Shown here one piece after another: positions 35,341 through 47,700 of a DNA stretch of 64,000 nucleotides. Numbering within the stretch: the first letter of the stretch is position 1; every line of letters starts with the position of its first letter. Source of the DNA: Elmis aenea (taxonomy: Eukaryota > Arthropoda > Insecta > Coleoptera > Elmidae); NCBI GenBank assembly GCA_947652605.1, contig CANTFG010000073.1, positions 248,001-312,000 on the forward strand. Direction: 5' to 3'. The position numbers and the translations under genes are program-made. The notes under the pieces were generated by a model. The model was not told the DNA's origin. It was given only the letters and a program-made list of their open reading frames with translations, and made no database searches.

Positions 35341-35443
35341 TTGACGGGTCGTATAAAAGATCGAATTTTAACCAACGTCGAAAGCCTTTTTTCAAAAAGC
35401 GATGAAAAATACTCAGGGGTGTCCGAAAATCGCGAAAAGTATC
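35341..35443 (+). repeat. Leader fragment inside the tail
   Basis: TTGACGGGTCGTATAAAAGATCGAATTTTA is followed by CCAACGTCGAAAGCC, CTTTTTTCAAAAAGCG and GGGTGTCCGAAAATCGCGA, matching the second leader module at 33935-34010. It abuts the first unit of the 382-bp array. It shows that leader sequence was copied into the tail region. Confidence 0.75.
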
Positions 35444-37590
35444 ACGAATATGGATTTATTCTAATTTAAAAAGCAATAACGAGTGTTGTAAATAAAATTT
35501 GAACCGATCGATTAATCGCCTCAAAAAAAAGTGATCCGTCAGTCTCAGCGCGAGTAGTATGACTGGAATTTTTTAATTTTGAATAGCAATTACGTGTAGT
35601 GTAAATAAAAATTTCGGCCAATCGATTGTTCATCGACCCGCTTAGCTATAATCAATATATCTCGGGAACATAGAGACACGGAAAGTGCACCAAACGAAAG
35701 GTAATTTTTTGCGCAAAGATAATTACATTCGGATCTATTAGGTGCGAGCGCGAAGCGCGAGTAGTTTGATTACCAATTTAATAGAATTTGAGAAGCATTT
35801 GGAGCGAGCGCGGAGCTCGAGTATTACGAATAGGGATTTATTCTAATTTAAAAAGCAATAACGAGTGTTGTAAATAAAATTTGAACCGATCGATAAATCG
35901 CCTCAAAAAAAAAGTGATCCGTCTGTCTCAGCGCGAGTAGTATTACTGTCAATTTTTTCAATTTTGAAAAGCAATTACGAGTATTGTAAATAAAAATTTG
36001 AACCAATCGATTGTTCATCGACCCGCTTAGTTATAATCAATAAATCTCGGAAACATAGACACGGAACGTGCACCAAACGAAAGGTAATTTTTTGCGCAGA
36101 GATATTACATTCGGATCTATTAGGTGCGAGCGCGAAGCGCGAGTAGTTTGATTACCAATTTAATAGAATTTGAGAAGCATTTGGAGCGAGCGCGGAGCGC
36201 GAGTATTACGAATATGGATTTATTCTAATTTAAAAAGCAATAGCGAGTGTTGTAAATAAAATTTGAACCGATCGATAAATCGCCTCAAAAAAAAAAGTGA
36301 TCCGTCTGTCTCAGCGCGAGTAGTATGACTGTAAATTTTTTCAATTTTGAAAAGCAATTACGAGTATTGTAAATAAAAAGTTGAACCAATCGATTGTTCA
36401 TCGACCCGCTTAGTTAAAATCAATATATCTCGGAAACATAGACACGAAACGTGCACCAAACGAAAGGTAAATTTTTGCGCAAAGAGAAATATACTTGGAT
36501 CTATTGGGTGCGAGCGCGAAGCGCGAGTAGTTTGATTACCAATTTAATAGAATTTGAGAAGCATTTGGAGCGAGCGCGGAGCTCGAGTATTACGAATATG
36601 GATTTATTCTAATTTAAAAAGCAATAACGAGTGTTGTAAATAAAATTTGAACCGATCGATAAATCGCCTCAAAAAAAAAGTGATCCGTCTGTCTCAGCGC
36701 GAGTAGTATTACTGTCAATTTTTTCAATTTTGAAAAGCAATTACGAGTATTGTAAATAAAAATTTGAACCAATCGATTGTTCATCGACCCGCTTAGTTAT
36801 AATCAATATATCTCGGAAACATAGACACGGAACGTGCACCAAACGAGAGGTAATTTTTTGCGCAAAGATAATTACATTCGGATATTAGGTGCGAGCGCGA
36901 AGCGCGAGTAGTTTGATTACCAATTTAATAGAATTTGAGAAGCATTTGGAGCGAGCGCGGAGCGCGAGTATTACGAATATGGATTTATTCTAATTTAAAA
37001 AGCAATAGCGAGTGTTGTAAATAAAATTTGAACCGATCGATAAATCGCCTCAAAAAAAAGTGATCCGTCTGTCTCAGCGCGAGTAGTATGACTGTAAATT
37101 TTTTCAATTTTGAAAAGCAATTACGAGTATTGTAAATAAAAAGCTTAGTTAAAATCAATATATTTTGGAAACATAGACACGGAACGTGCACCAAACGAAA
37201 GGTAATTTTTTGCGCAAAGAGAATTATACTTGGATCTATTGGGTGCGAGCGCGAAGCGCGAGTAGTTTGATTACCAATTTAATAGAATTTGAGAAGCATT
37301 TGGAGCGAACGCGGAGCGCGAGTATTACGAATATGGATTTATTCTAATTTAAAAAGCAATCACGAGTGTTGTTAATAAAATTTGAACCGATCGATTAATC
37401 GCCTTAGAAAAAAAAGTGATGCGTCTGGATCAGCGCGAGGAGTATGACTGTCGATTTTTTCAATTTTGAAAAGATATTACGAGTATTGTAAATAAAAATT
37501 TGAGTTGAATTGATCGATTGATCATCGACCTGCTTAGTTATGATCAATATATCTCGGGAACATAGCCACTGAACGTGCACCAAACGAAAC
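35444..37590 (+). repeat. 382-bp tandem array, six copies
   Basis: Units start ACGAATATGGATTTATTC (variants) at 35444, 35826, 36208, 36592, 36973 and 37327; spacings are 382, 382, 384, 381 and 354 bp, and the sixth is partial. Each holds CCGATCGATAAATCGCCTC, AGTGATCCGTCTGTCTCAGC, CAATCGATTGTTCATCGACC, ATATCTCGG, GTGCACCAAACGAAAGG, TTTTTTGCGCAAAGA and a GCGC-GAA-GCGC hairpin. Copies 2 and 4 share GAGCTCGAG at the unit boundary and TATTACTGTCAATTTT; copies 3 and 5 share GCAATAGCGAG and ATGACTGTAAATTTT. So a ~766-bp dimer was duplicated. Unit 5 has lost about 30 bp. No coding potential. Confidence 0.93.
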
Positions 37591-37650
37591 GTAGTTTTTT
37601 GCCCAAAAAGAATTTTATGCGCAAAGAGAATTCTACGCGAAAGGCGGGAT

Positions 37651-37691
37651 CTAGCGGTAAAGTAGCCCCGAAGGGGCTACGGAATCGCTAG
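37651..37691 (+). other. 3'-terminal hairpin of element II and insertion end
   Basis: Outer stem CTAGCG (37651-37656) with CGCTAG (37686-37691); inner stem GTAGCCCC (37662-37669) with GGGGCTAC (37673-37680) and loop GAA; the short GTAAA and GGAAT between are mostly unpaired. The same CCCCGAAGGG apex occurs in the element I hairpin. The satellite resumes right after CTAG with TTGAAACAAACGGC. Confidence 0.85.
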
Positions 37692-40600
37692 TTGAAACAA
37701 ACGGCAATATACTAAGAAAATAAAACTCTATAACATACTAAAATTTGAACAAAATCGTATGAGCCGTTTTCGAGAAAAAAATTCAAAATTTTTAAAATTT
37801 TTACTTTTTTGAATAACTTTGTAAATTAAATTTCAAACTAGTTGAATCGAACGGCATAATACTAAGAAAATTAAACTCTATAACATGCTAAAATTTGAAC
37901 AAAATGTAACGAGCCGTTTTCGAAAAAAAAATTCAAAAATTTTAAAATTTTTAATTTTTTGAATAACTTTGTAAATTAAATTTCAAACTAGTTGAAACAA
38001 ACGGCATTATACTAAGAAAATTAAACTCTATAACATGCTAAAATTTGAACAACATGTAACGAGCCGTTTTCGAAAAAAATTTTCAAAATTTTGATAATTT
38101 TTAATTTTTCGAATAACTTTGTAAATTAAATTTCAAACTAGTTGAAACAAACGGCATTATACTAAGAAAATAAAACTCTATAACATACTAAAATTTGAAC
38201 AAAATCGTATGAGCCGTTTTCGAGAAAAAAATTCAAAATTTTTAAAATTTTTACTTTTTTGAATAACTTTGTAAATTAAATTTCAAACTAGTTGAAACAA
38301 ACGGCATAATACTAAGAAAATTAAACTCTATAACATGCTAAAATTTGAACAAAATGTAACGAGCCGTTTTCGAAAAAAAATTTCAAAAATTTTAAAATTT
38401 TTAATTTTTTGAATAACTTTGTAAATTAAATTTCAAACTAGTTGAAACAAACGGCATTATACTAAGAAAATTAAACTCTATAACATGCTAAAATTTGAAC
38501 AACATGTAACGAGCCGTTTTCGAAAAAAAATTTCAAAATTTTGATAATTTTTAATTTTTCGAATAACTTTGTAAATTAAATTTCAAACTAGTTGAAACAA
38601 ACGGCAATATACTAAGAAAATAAAACTCTATAACATACTAAAATTTGAACAAAATCGTATGAGCCGTTTTCGAGAAAAAAATTCAAAATTTTTAAAATTT
38701 TTACTTTTTTGAATAACTTTGTAAATTAAATTTCAAACTAGTTGAATCGAACGGCATAATACTAAGAAAATTAAACTCTATAACATGCTAAAATTTGAAC
38801 AAAATGTAACGAGCCGTTTTCGAAAAAAAATTTCAAAAATTTTAAAATTTTTAATTTTTTGAATAACTTTGTAAATTAAATTTCAAACTAGTTGAAACAA
38901 ACGGCATTATACTAAGAAAATTAAACTCTATAACATGCTAAAATTTGAACAAAATGTAACGAGCCGTTTTCGAAAAAAAATTTTCAAAATTTTGATAATT
39001 TTTAATTTTTCGAATAACTTTGTAAATTAAATTTCAAACTAGTTGAAACAAACGGCATTATACTAAGAAAATAAAACTCTATAACATACTAAAATTTGAA
39101 CAAAATCGTATGAGCCGTTTTCGAGAAAAAAATTCAAAATTTTTAAAATTTTTACTTTTTTGAATAACTTTGTAAATTAAATTTCAAACTAGTTAAAACA
39201 AACGGCATAATACTAAGAAAATTAAACTCTATAACATGCTAAAATTTGAACAAAATGTAACGAGCCGTTTTCGAAAAAAAATTTCAAAAATTTTAAAATT
39301 TTTAATTTTTTGAATAACTTTGTAAATTAAATTTCAAACTAGTTGAAACAAACGGCATAATACTAAGAAAATTAAACTCTATAACATGCTAAAATTTGAA
39401 CAAAATGTAACGAGCCGTTTTCGAAAAAAAATTTCAAAAATTTTAAAATTTTTAATTTTTTGAATAACTTTGTAAATTAAATTTCAAACTAGTTGAAACA
39501 AACGGCATTATACTAAGAAAATTAAACTCTATAACATGCTAAAATTTGAACAAAATCGTATGAGCCGTTTTCGAGAAAAAAATTCAAAATTTTTAAAATT
39601 TTTACTTTTTTGAATAACTTTGTAAATTAAATTTCAAACTAGTTGAAACAAACGGCATAATACTAAGAAAATTAAACTCTATAACATGCTAAAATTTGAA
39701 CAAAATGTAACGAGCCGTTTTCGAAAAAAAATTTCAAAAATTTTAAAATTTTTAATTTTTTGAATAACTTTGTAAATTAAATTTCAAACTAGTTGAAACA
39801 AACGGCATTATACTAAGAAAATTAAACTCTATAACATGCTAAAATTTGAACAACATGTAACGAGCCGTTTTCGAAAAAAAATTTCAAAATTTTGATAATT
39901 TTTAATTTTTCGAATAACTTTGTAAATTAAATTTCAAACTAGTTGAAACAAACGGCAATATACTAAGAAAATAAAACTCTATAACATACTAAAATTTGAA
40001 CAAAATCGTATGAGCCGTTTTCGAGAAAAAAATTCAAAATTTTTAAAATTTTTACTTTTTTGAATAACTTTGTAAATTAAATTTCAAACTAGTTGAATCG
40101 AACGGCATAATACTAAGAAAATTAAACTCTATAACATGCTAAAATTTGAACAAAATGTAACGAGCCGTTTTCGAAAAAAAATTTCAAAAATTTTAAAATT
40201 TTTAATTTTTTGAATAACTTTGTAAATTAAATTTCAAACTAGTTGAAACAAACGGCATTATACTAAGAAAATTAAACTCTATAACATGCTAAAATTTGAA
40301 CAAAATGTAACGAGCCGTTTTCGAAAAAAAATTTTCAAAATTTTGATAATTTTTAATTTTTCGAATAACTTTGTAAATTAAATTTCAAACTAGTTGAAAC
40401 AAACGGCATTATACTAAGAAAATAAAACTCTATAACATACTAAAATTTGAACAAAATCGTATGAGCCGTTTTCGAGAAAAAAATTCAAAATTTTTAAAAT
40501 TTTTACTTTTTTGAATAACTTTGTAAATTAAATTTCAAACTAGTTAAAACAAACGGCATAATACTAAGAAAATTAAACTCTATAACATGCTAAAATTTGA

Positions 40601-43600
40601 ACAAAATGTAACGAGCCGTTTTCGAAAAAAAATTTCAAAAATTTTAAAATTTTTAATTTTTTGAATAACTTTGTAAATTAAATTTCAAACTAGTTGAAAC
40701 AAACGGCATAATACTAAGAAAATTAAACTCTATAACATGCTAAAATTTGAACAAAATGTAACGAGCCGTTTTCGAAAAAAAATTTCAAAAATTTTAAAAT
40801 TTTTAATTTTTTGAATAACTTTGTAAATTAAATTTCAAACTAGTTGAAACAAACGGCATTATACTAAGAAAATTAAACTCTATAACATGCTAAAATTTGA
40901 ACAAAATGTAACGAGCCGTTTTCGAAAAAAAATTTTCAAAATTTTGATAATTTTTAATTTTTCGAATAACTTTGTAAATTAAATTTCAAACTAGTTGAAA
41001 CAAACGGCATTATACTAAGAAAATAAAACTCTATAACATACTAAAATTTGAACAAAATCGTATGAGCCGTTTTCGAGAAAAAAATTCAAAATTTTTAAAA
41101 TTTTTACTTTTTTGAATAACTTTGTAAATTAAATTTCAAACTAGTTAAAACAAACGGCATAATACTAAGAAAATTAAACTCTATAACATGCTAAAATTTG
41201 AACAAAATGTAACGAGCCGTTTTCGAAAAAAAATTTCAAAAATTTTAAAATTTTTAATTTTTTGAATAACTTTGTAAATTAAATTTCAAACTAGTTGAAA
41301 CAAACGGCATTATACTAAGAAAATTAAACTCTATAACATGCTAAAATTTGAACAAAATCGTATGAGCCGTTTTCGAGAAAAAAATTCAAAATTTTTAAAA
41401 TTTTTACTTTTTTGAATAACTTTGTAAATTAAATTTCAAACTAGTTGAAACAAACGGCATTATACTAAGAAAATTAAACTCTATAACATGCTAAAATTTG
41501 AACAAAATGTAACGAGCCGTTTTCGAAAAAAAATTTTCAAAATTTTGATAATTTTTAATTTTTCGAATAACTTTGTAAATTAAATTTCAAACTAGTTGAA
41601 ACAAACGGCATTATACTAAGAAAATAAAACTCTATAACATACTAAAATTTGAACAAAATCGTATGAGCCGTTTTCAAGAAAAAAATTCAAAATTTTTAAA
41701 ATTTTTACTTTTTTGAATAACTTTGTAAATTAAATTTCAAACTAGTTAAAACAAACGGCATTATACTAAGAAAATTAAACTCTATAACATGCTAAAATTT
41801 GAACAAAATGTAACGAGCCGTTTTCGAAAAAAAATTTCAAAAATTTTAAAATTTTTAATTTTTTGAATAACTTTGTAAATTAAATTTCAAACTAGTTGAA
41901 ACAAACGGCATTATACTAAGAAAATTAAACTCTATAACATGCTAAAATTTGAACAACATGTAACGAGCCGTTTTCGAAAAAAAATTTCAAAATTTTGATA
42001 ATTTTTAATTTTTCGAATAACTTTGTAAATTAAATTTCAAACTAGTTGAAACAAACGGCAATATACTAAGAAAATAAAACTCTATAACATACTAAAATTT
42101 GAACAAAATCGTATGAGCCGTTTTCGAGAAAAAAATTCAAAATTTTTAAAATTTTTACTTTTTTGAATAACTTTGTAAATTAAATTTCAAACTAGTTGAA
42201 TCGAACGGCATAATACTAAGAAAATTAAACTCTATAACATGCTAAAATTTGAACAAAATGTAACGAGCCGTTTTCGAAAAAAAATTTCAAAAATTTTAAA
42301 ATTTTTAATTTTTTGAATAACTTTGTAAATTAAATTTCAAACTAGTTGAAACAAACGGCATTATACTAAGAAAATTAAACTCTATAACATGCTAAAATTT
42401 GAACAAAATGTAACGAGCCGTTTTCGAAAAAAAATTTTCAAAATTTTGATAATTTTTAATTTTTCGAATAACTTTGTAAATTAAATTTCAAACTAGTTGA
42501 AACAAACGGCATTATACTAAGAAAATAAAACTCTATAACATACTAAAATTTGAACAAAATCGTATGAGCCGTTTTCGAGAAAAAAATTCAAAATTTTTAA
42601 AATTTTTACTTTTTTGAATAACTTTGTAAATTAAATTTCAAACTAGTTAAAACAAACGGCATAATACTAAGAAAATTAAACTCTATAACATGCTAAAATT
42701 TGAACAAAATGTAACGAGCCGTTTTCGAAAAAAAATTTCAAAAATTTTAAAATTTTTAATTTTTTGAATAACTTTGTAAATTAAATTTCAAACTAGTTGA
42801 AACAAACGGCATAATACTAAGAAAATTAAACTCTATAACATGCTAAAATTTGAACAAAATGTAACGAGCCGTTTTCGAAAAAAAATTTCAAAAATTTTAA
42901 AATTTTTAATTTTTTGAATAACTTTGTAAATTAAATTTCAAACTAGTTGAAACAAACGGCATTATACTAAGAAAATTAAACTCTATAACATGCTAAAATT
43001 TGAACAAAATCGTATGAGCCGTTTTCGAGAAAAAAATTCAAAATTTTTAAAATTTTTACTTTTTTGAATAACTTTGTAAATTAAATTTCAAACTAGTTGA
43101 AACAAACGGCATAATACTAAGAAAATTAAACTCTATAACATGCTAAAATTTGAACAAAATGTAACGAGCCGTTTTCGAAAAAAAATTTCAAAAATTTTAA
43201 AATTTTTAATTTTTTGAATAACTTTGTAAATTAAATTTCAAACTAGTTGAAACAAACGGCATTATACTAAGAAAATTAAACTCTATAACATGCTAAAATT
43301 TGAACAACATGTAACGAGCCGTTTTCGAAAAAAAATTTCAAAATTTTGATAATTTTTAATTTTTCGAATAACTTTGTAAATTAAATTTCAAACTAGTTGA
43401 AACAAACGGCAATATACTAAGAAAATAAAACTCTATAACATACTAAAATTTGAACAAAATCGTATGAGCCGTTTTCGAGAAAAAAATTCAAAATTTTTAA
43501 AATTTTTACTTTTTTGAATAACTTTGTAAATTAAATTTCAAACTAGTTGAATCGAACGGCATAATACTAAGAAAATTAAACTCTATAACATGCTAAAATT

Positions 43601-44759
43601 TGAACAAAATGTAACGAGCCGTTTTCGAAAAAAAATTTCAAAAATTTTAAAATTTTTAATTTTTTGAATAACTTTGTAAATTAAATTTCAAACTAGTTGA
43701 AACAAACGGCATTATACTAAGAAAATTAAACTCTATAACATGCTAAAATTTGAACAAAATGTAACGAGCCGTTTTCGAAAAAAAATTTTCAAAATTTTGA
43801 TAATTTTTAATTTTTCGAATAACTTTGTAAATTAAATTTCAAACTAGTTGAAACAAACGGCATTATACTAAGAAAATTAAACTCTATAACATGCTAAAAT
43901 TTGAACAACATGTAACGAGCCGTTTTCGAAAAAAAATTTCAAAATTTTGATAATTTTTAATTTTTCGAATAACTTTGTAAATTAAATTTCAAACTAGTTG
44001 AAACAAACGGCAATATACTAAGAAAATAAAACTCTATAACATACTAAAATTTGAACAAAATCGTATGAGCCGTTTTCGAGAAAAAAATTCAAAATTTTTA
44101 AAATTTTTACTTTTTTGAATAACTTTGTAAATTAAATTTCAAACTAGTTGAATCGAACGGCATAATACTAAGAAAATTAAACTCTATAACATGCTAAAAT
44201 TTGAACAAAATGTAACGAGCCGTTTTCGAAAAAAAATTTCAAAAATTTTAAAATTTTTAATTTTTTGAATAACTTTGTAAATTAAATTTCAAACTAGTTG
44301 AAACAAACGGCATTATACTAAGAAAATTAAACTCTATAACATGCTAAAATTTGAACAAAATGTAACGAGCCGTTTTCGAAAAAAAATTTTCAAAATTTTG
44401 ATAATTTTTAATTTTTCGAATAACTTTGTAAATTAAATTTCAAACTAGTTGAAACAAACGGCATTATACTAAGAAAATAAAACTCTATAACATACTAAAA
44501 TTTGAACAAAATCGTATGAGCCGTTTTCGAGAAAAAAATTCAAAATTTTTAAAATTTTTACTTTTTTGAATAACTTTGTAAATTAAATTTCAAACTAGTT
44601 AAAACAAACGGCATAATACTAAGAAAATTAAACTCTATAACATGCTAAAATTTGAACAAAATGTAACGAGCCGTTTTCGAAAAAAAATTTCAAAAATTTT
44701 AAAATTTTTAATTTTTTGAATAACTTTGTAAATTAAATTTCAAACTAGTTGAAACAAAC

Positions 44760-47700
44760 GGCATAATACTAAGAAAATTAAACTCTATAACATGCTAAAA
44801 TTTGAACAAAATGTAACGAGCCGTTTTCGAAAAAAAATTTCAAAAATTTTAAAATTTTTAATTTTTTGAATAACTTTGTAAATTAAATTTCAAACTAGTT
44901 GAAACAAACGGCATTATACTAAGAAAATTAAACTCTATAACATGCTAAAATTTGAACAAAATGTAACGAGCCGTTTTCGAAAAAAAATTTTCAAAATTTT
45001 GATAATTTTTAATTTTTCGAATAACTTTGTAAATTAAATTTCAAACTAGTTGAAACAAACGGCATTATACTAAGAAAATAAAACTCTATAACATACTAAA
45101 ATTTGAACAAAATCGTATGAGCCGTTTTCGAGAAAAAAATTCAAAATTTTTAAAATTTTTACTTTTTTGAATAACTTTGTAAATTAAATTTCAAACTAGT
45201 TAAAACAAACGGCATAATACTAAGAAAATTAAACTCTATAACATGCTAAAATTTGAACAAAATGTAACGAGCCGTTTTCGAAAAAAAATTTCAAAAATTT
45301 TAAAATTTTTAATTTTTTGAATAACTTTGTAAATTAAATTTCAAACTAGTTGAAACAAACGGCATTATACTAAGAAAATTAAACTCTATAACATGCTAAA
45401 ATTTGAACAAAATCGTATGAGCCGTTTTCGAGAAAAAAATTCAAAATTTTTAAAATTTTTACTTTTTTGAATAACTTTGTAAATTAAATTTCAAACTAGT
45501 TGAAACAAACGGCATTATACTAAGAAAATTAAACTCTATAACATGCTAAAATTTGAACAAAATGTAACGAGCCGTTTTCGAAAAAAAATTTTCAAAATTT
45601 TGATAATTTTTAATTTTTCGAATAACTTTGTAAATTAAATTTCAAACTAGTTGAAACAAACGGCATTATACTAAGAAAATAAAACTCTATAACATACTAA
45701 AATTTGAACAAAATCGTATGAGCCGTTTTCGAGAAAAAAATTCAAAATTTTTAAAATTTTTACTTTTTTGAATAACTTTGTAAATTAAATTTCAAACTAG
45801 TTAAAACAAACGGCATAATACTAAGAAAATTAAACTCTATAACATGCTAAAATTTGAACAAAATGTAACGAGCCGTTTTCGAAAAAAAATTTCAAAAATT
45901 TTAAAATTTTTAATTTTTTGAATAACTTTGTAAATTAAATTTCAAACTAGTTGAAACAAACGGCATAATACTAAGAAAATTAAACTCTATAACATGCTAA
46001 AATTTGAACAAAATGTAACGAGCCGTTTTCGAAAAAAAATTTCAAAAATTTTAAAATTTTTAATTTTTTGAATAACTTTGTAAATTAAATTTCAAACTAG
46101 TTGAAACAAACGGCATTATACTAAGAAAATTAAACTCTATAACATGCTAAAATTTGAACAAAATGTAACGAGCCGTTTTCGAAAAAAAATTTTCAAAATT
46201 TTGATAATTTTTAATTTTTCGAATAACTTTGTAAATTAAATTTCAAACTAGTTGAAACAAACGGCATTATACTAAGAAAATAAAACTCTATAACATACTA
46301 AAATTTGAACAAAATCGTATGAGCCGTTTTCGAGAAAAAAATTCAAAATTTTTAAAATTTTTACTTTTTTGAATAACTTTGTAAATTAAATTTCAAACTA
46401 GTTAAAACAAACGGCATAATACTAAGAAAATTAAACTCTATAACATGCTAAAATTTGAACAAAATGTAACGAGCCGTTTTCGAAAAAAAATTTCAAAAAT
46501 TTTAAAATTTTTAATTTTTTGAATAACTTTGTAAATTAAATTTCAAACTAGTTGAAACAAACGGCATTATACTAAGAAAATTAAACTCTATAACATGCTA
46601 AAATTTGAACAAAATCGTATGAGCCGTTTTCGAGAAAAAAATTCAAAATTTTTAAAATTTTTACTTTTTTGAATAACTTTGTAAATTAAATTTCAAACTA
46701 GTTAAAACAAACGGCATTATACTAAGAAAATTAAACTCTATAACATACTAAAATTTGAACAAAATCGTATGAGCCGTTTTCGAGAAAAAAATTTCAAAAA
46801 TTTTAAAATTTTTAATTTTTTGAATAACTTTGTAAATTAAATTTCAAACTAGTTGAAACAAACGGCATTATACTAAGAAAATTAAACTCTATAACATGCT
46901 AAAATTTGAACAAAATGTAACGAGCCGTTTTCGAAAAAAATTTTCAAAATTTTGATAATTTTTAATTTTTCGAATAACTTTGTAAATTAAATTTCAAACT
47001 AGTTGAAACAAACGGCAATATACTAAGAAAATAAAACTCTATAACATACTAAAATTTGAACAAAATCGTATGAGCCGTTTTCGAGAAAAAAATTCAAAAT
47101 TTTTAAAATTTTTACTTTTTTGAATAACTTTGTAAATTAAATTTCAAACTAGTTAAAACAAACGGCATAATACTAAGAAAATTAAACTCTATAACATGCT
47201 AAAATTTGAACAAAATGTAACGAGCCGTTTTCGAAAAAAAATTTCAAAAATTTTAAAATTTTTAATTTTTTGAATAACTTTGTAAATTAAATTTCAAACT
47301 AGTTGAAACAAACGGCATTATACTAAGAAAATTAAACTCTATAACATGCTAAAATTTGAACAAAATGTAACTAGCCGTTTTCGAAAAAAATTTTCAAAAT
47401 TTTGATAATTTTTAATTTTTCGAATAACTTTGTAAATTAAATTTCAAACTAGTTGAAACAAACGGCATTATACTAAGAAAATTAAACTCTATAACATGCT
47501 AAAATTTGAACAACATGTAACGAGCCGTTTTCGAAAAAAATTTTCAAAATTTTGATAATTTTTAATTTTTCGAATAACTTTGTAAATTAAATTTCAAACT
47601 AGTTGAAACAAACGGCATTATACTAAGAAAATAAAACTCTATAACATACTAAAATTTGAACAAAATCGTATGAGCCGTTTTCGAGAAAAAAATTCAAAAT

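Larger units (their letters stand above)
26828..37691 (+). mobile_element. Composite non-coding insertion in the satellite
   Basis: Left flank ends ...CAAACTAG and right flank resumes TTGAAACAAACGGC...; joined, they restore the intact monomer sequence CAAACTAGTTGAAAC. The 10.9 kb between is unrelated to the satellite, is locally CpG-rich, and consists of two related head-to-tail elements (26828-33171 and 33172-37691), each ending in a CTAGCG...CGCTAG hairpin. No frame encodes a recognisable transposase, reverse transcriptase, integrase or Rep/helicase; the longest open frame (222 codons, minus strand) is low-complexity. Reading 5'-TC...hairpin-CTAG-3' it resembles a non-autonomous Helitron, but the host bases would be G|T, not A|T. 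Alternatively CTAG or CTAGT is a 4-5-bp target duplication. Family assignment is open; insertion itself is well supported. Confidence 0.85.
33172..37691 (+). mobile_element. Element II (diverged relative of element I)
   Basis: Begins TACATATATACTAACG directly after the CGCTAG of element I, compared with TCCTTATAATACAACG at the start of element I. It contains, in the same order as element I, leader-like modules (33784-34112), a body module (34160-34293), 44-bp TGACA repeats (34310-34510), a TATA-like box and tRNA-like unit (34515-34632), a tail, and a terminal hairpin (37651-37691). It differs in having several GC-rich module duplications at its 5' side and a 382-bp tandem array in its tail. 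It is more diverged from the element I units than those units are from each other. Confidence 0.68.

Noticed and set aside
34707..35375. 222-codon open frame on the minus strand
   Set aside because: It is rich in F, Y, L and S from AT-rich DNA, contains an internal repeat that mirrors the DNA duplication at 34756-34970, matches no family I know, and spans several distinct repeat modules.
26828..37691. LTR retrotransposon
   Set aside because: No long direct repeats at the two ends, no primer-binding site or polypurine tract at the expected places, and no gag/pol frame.
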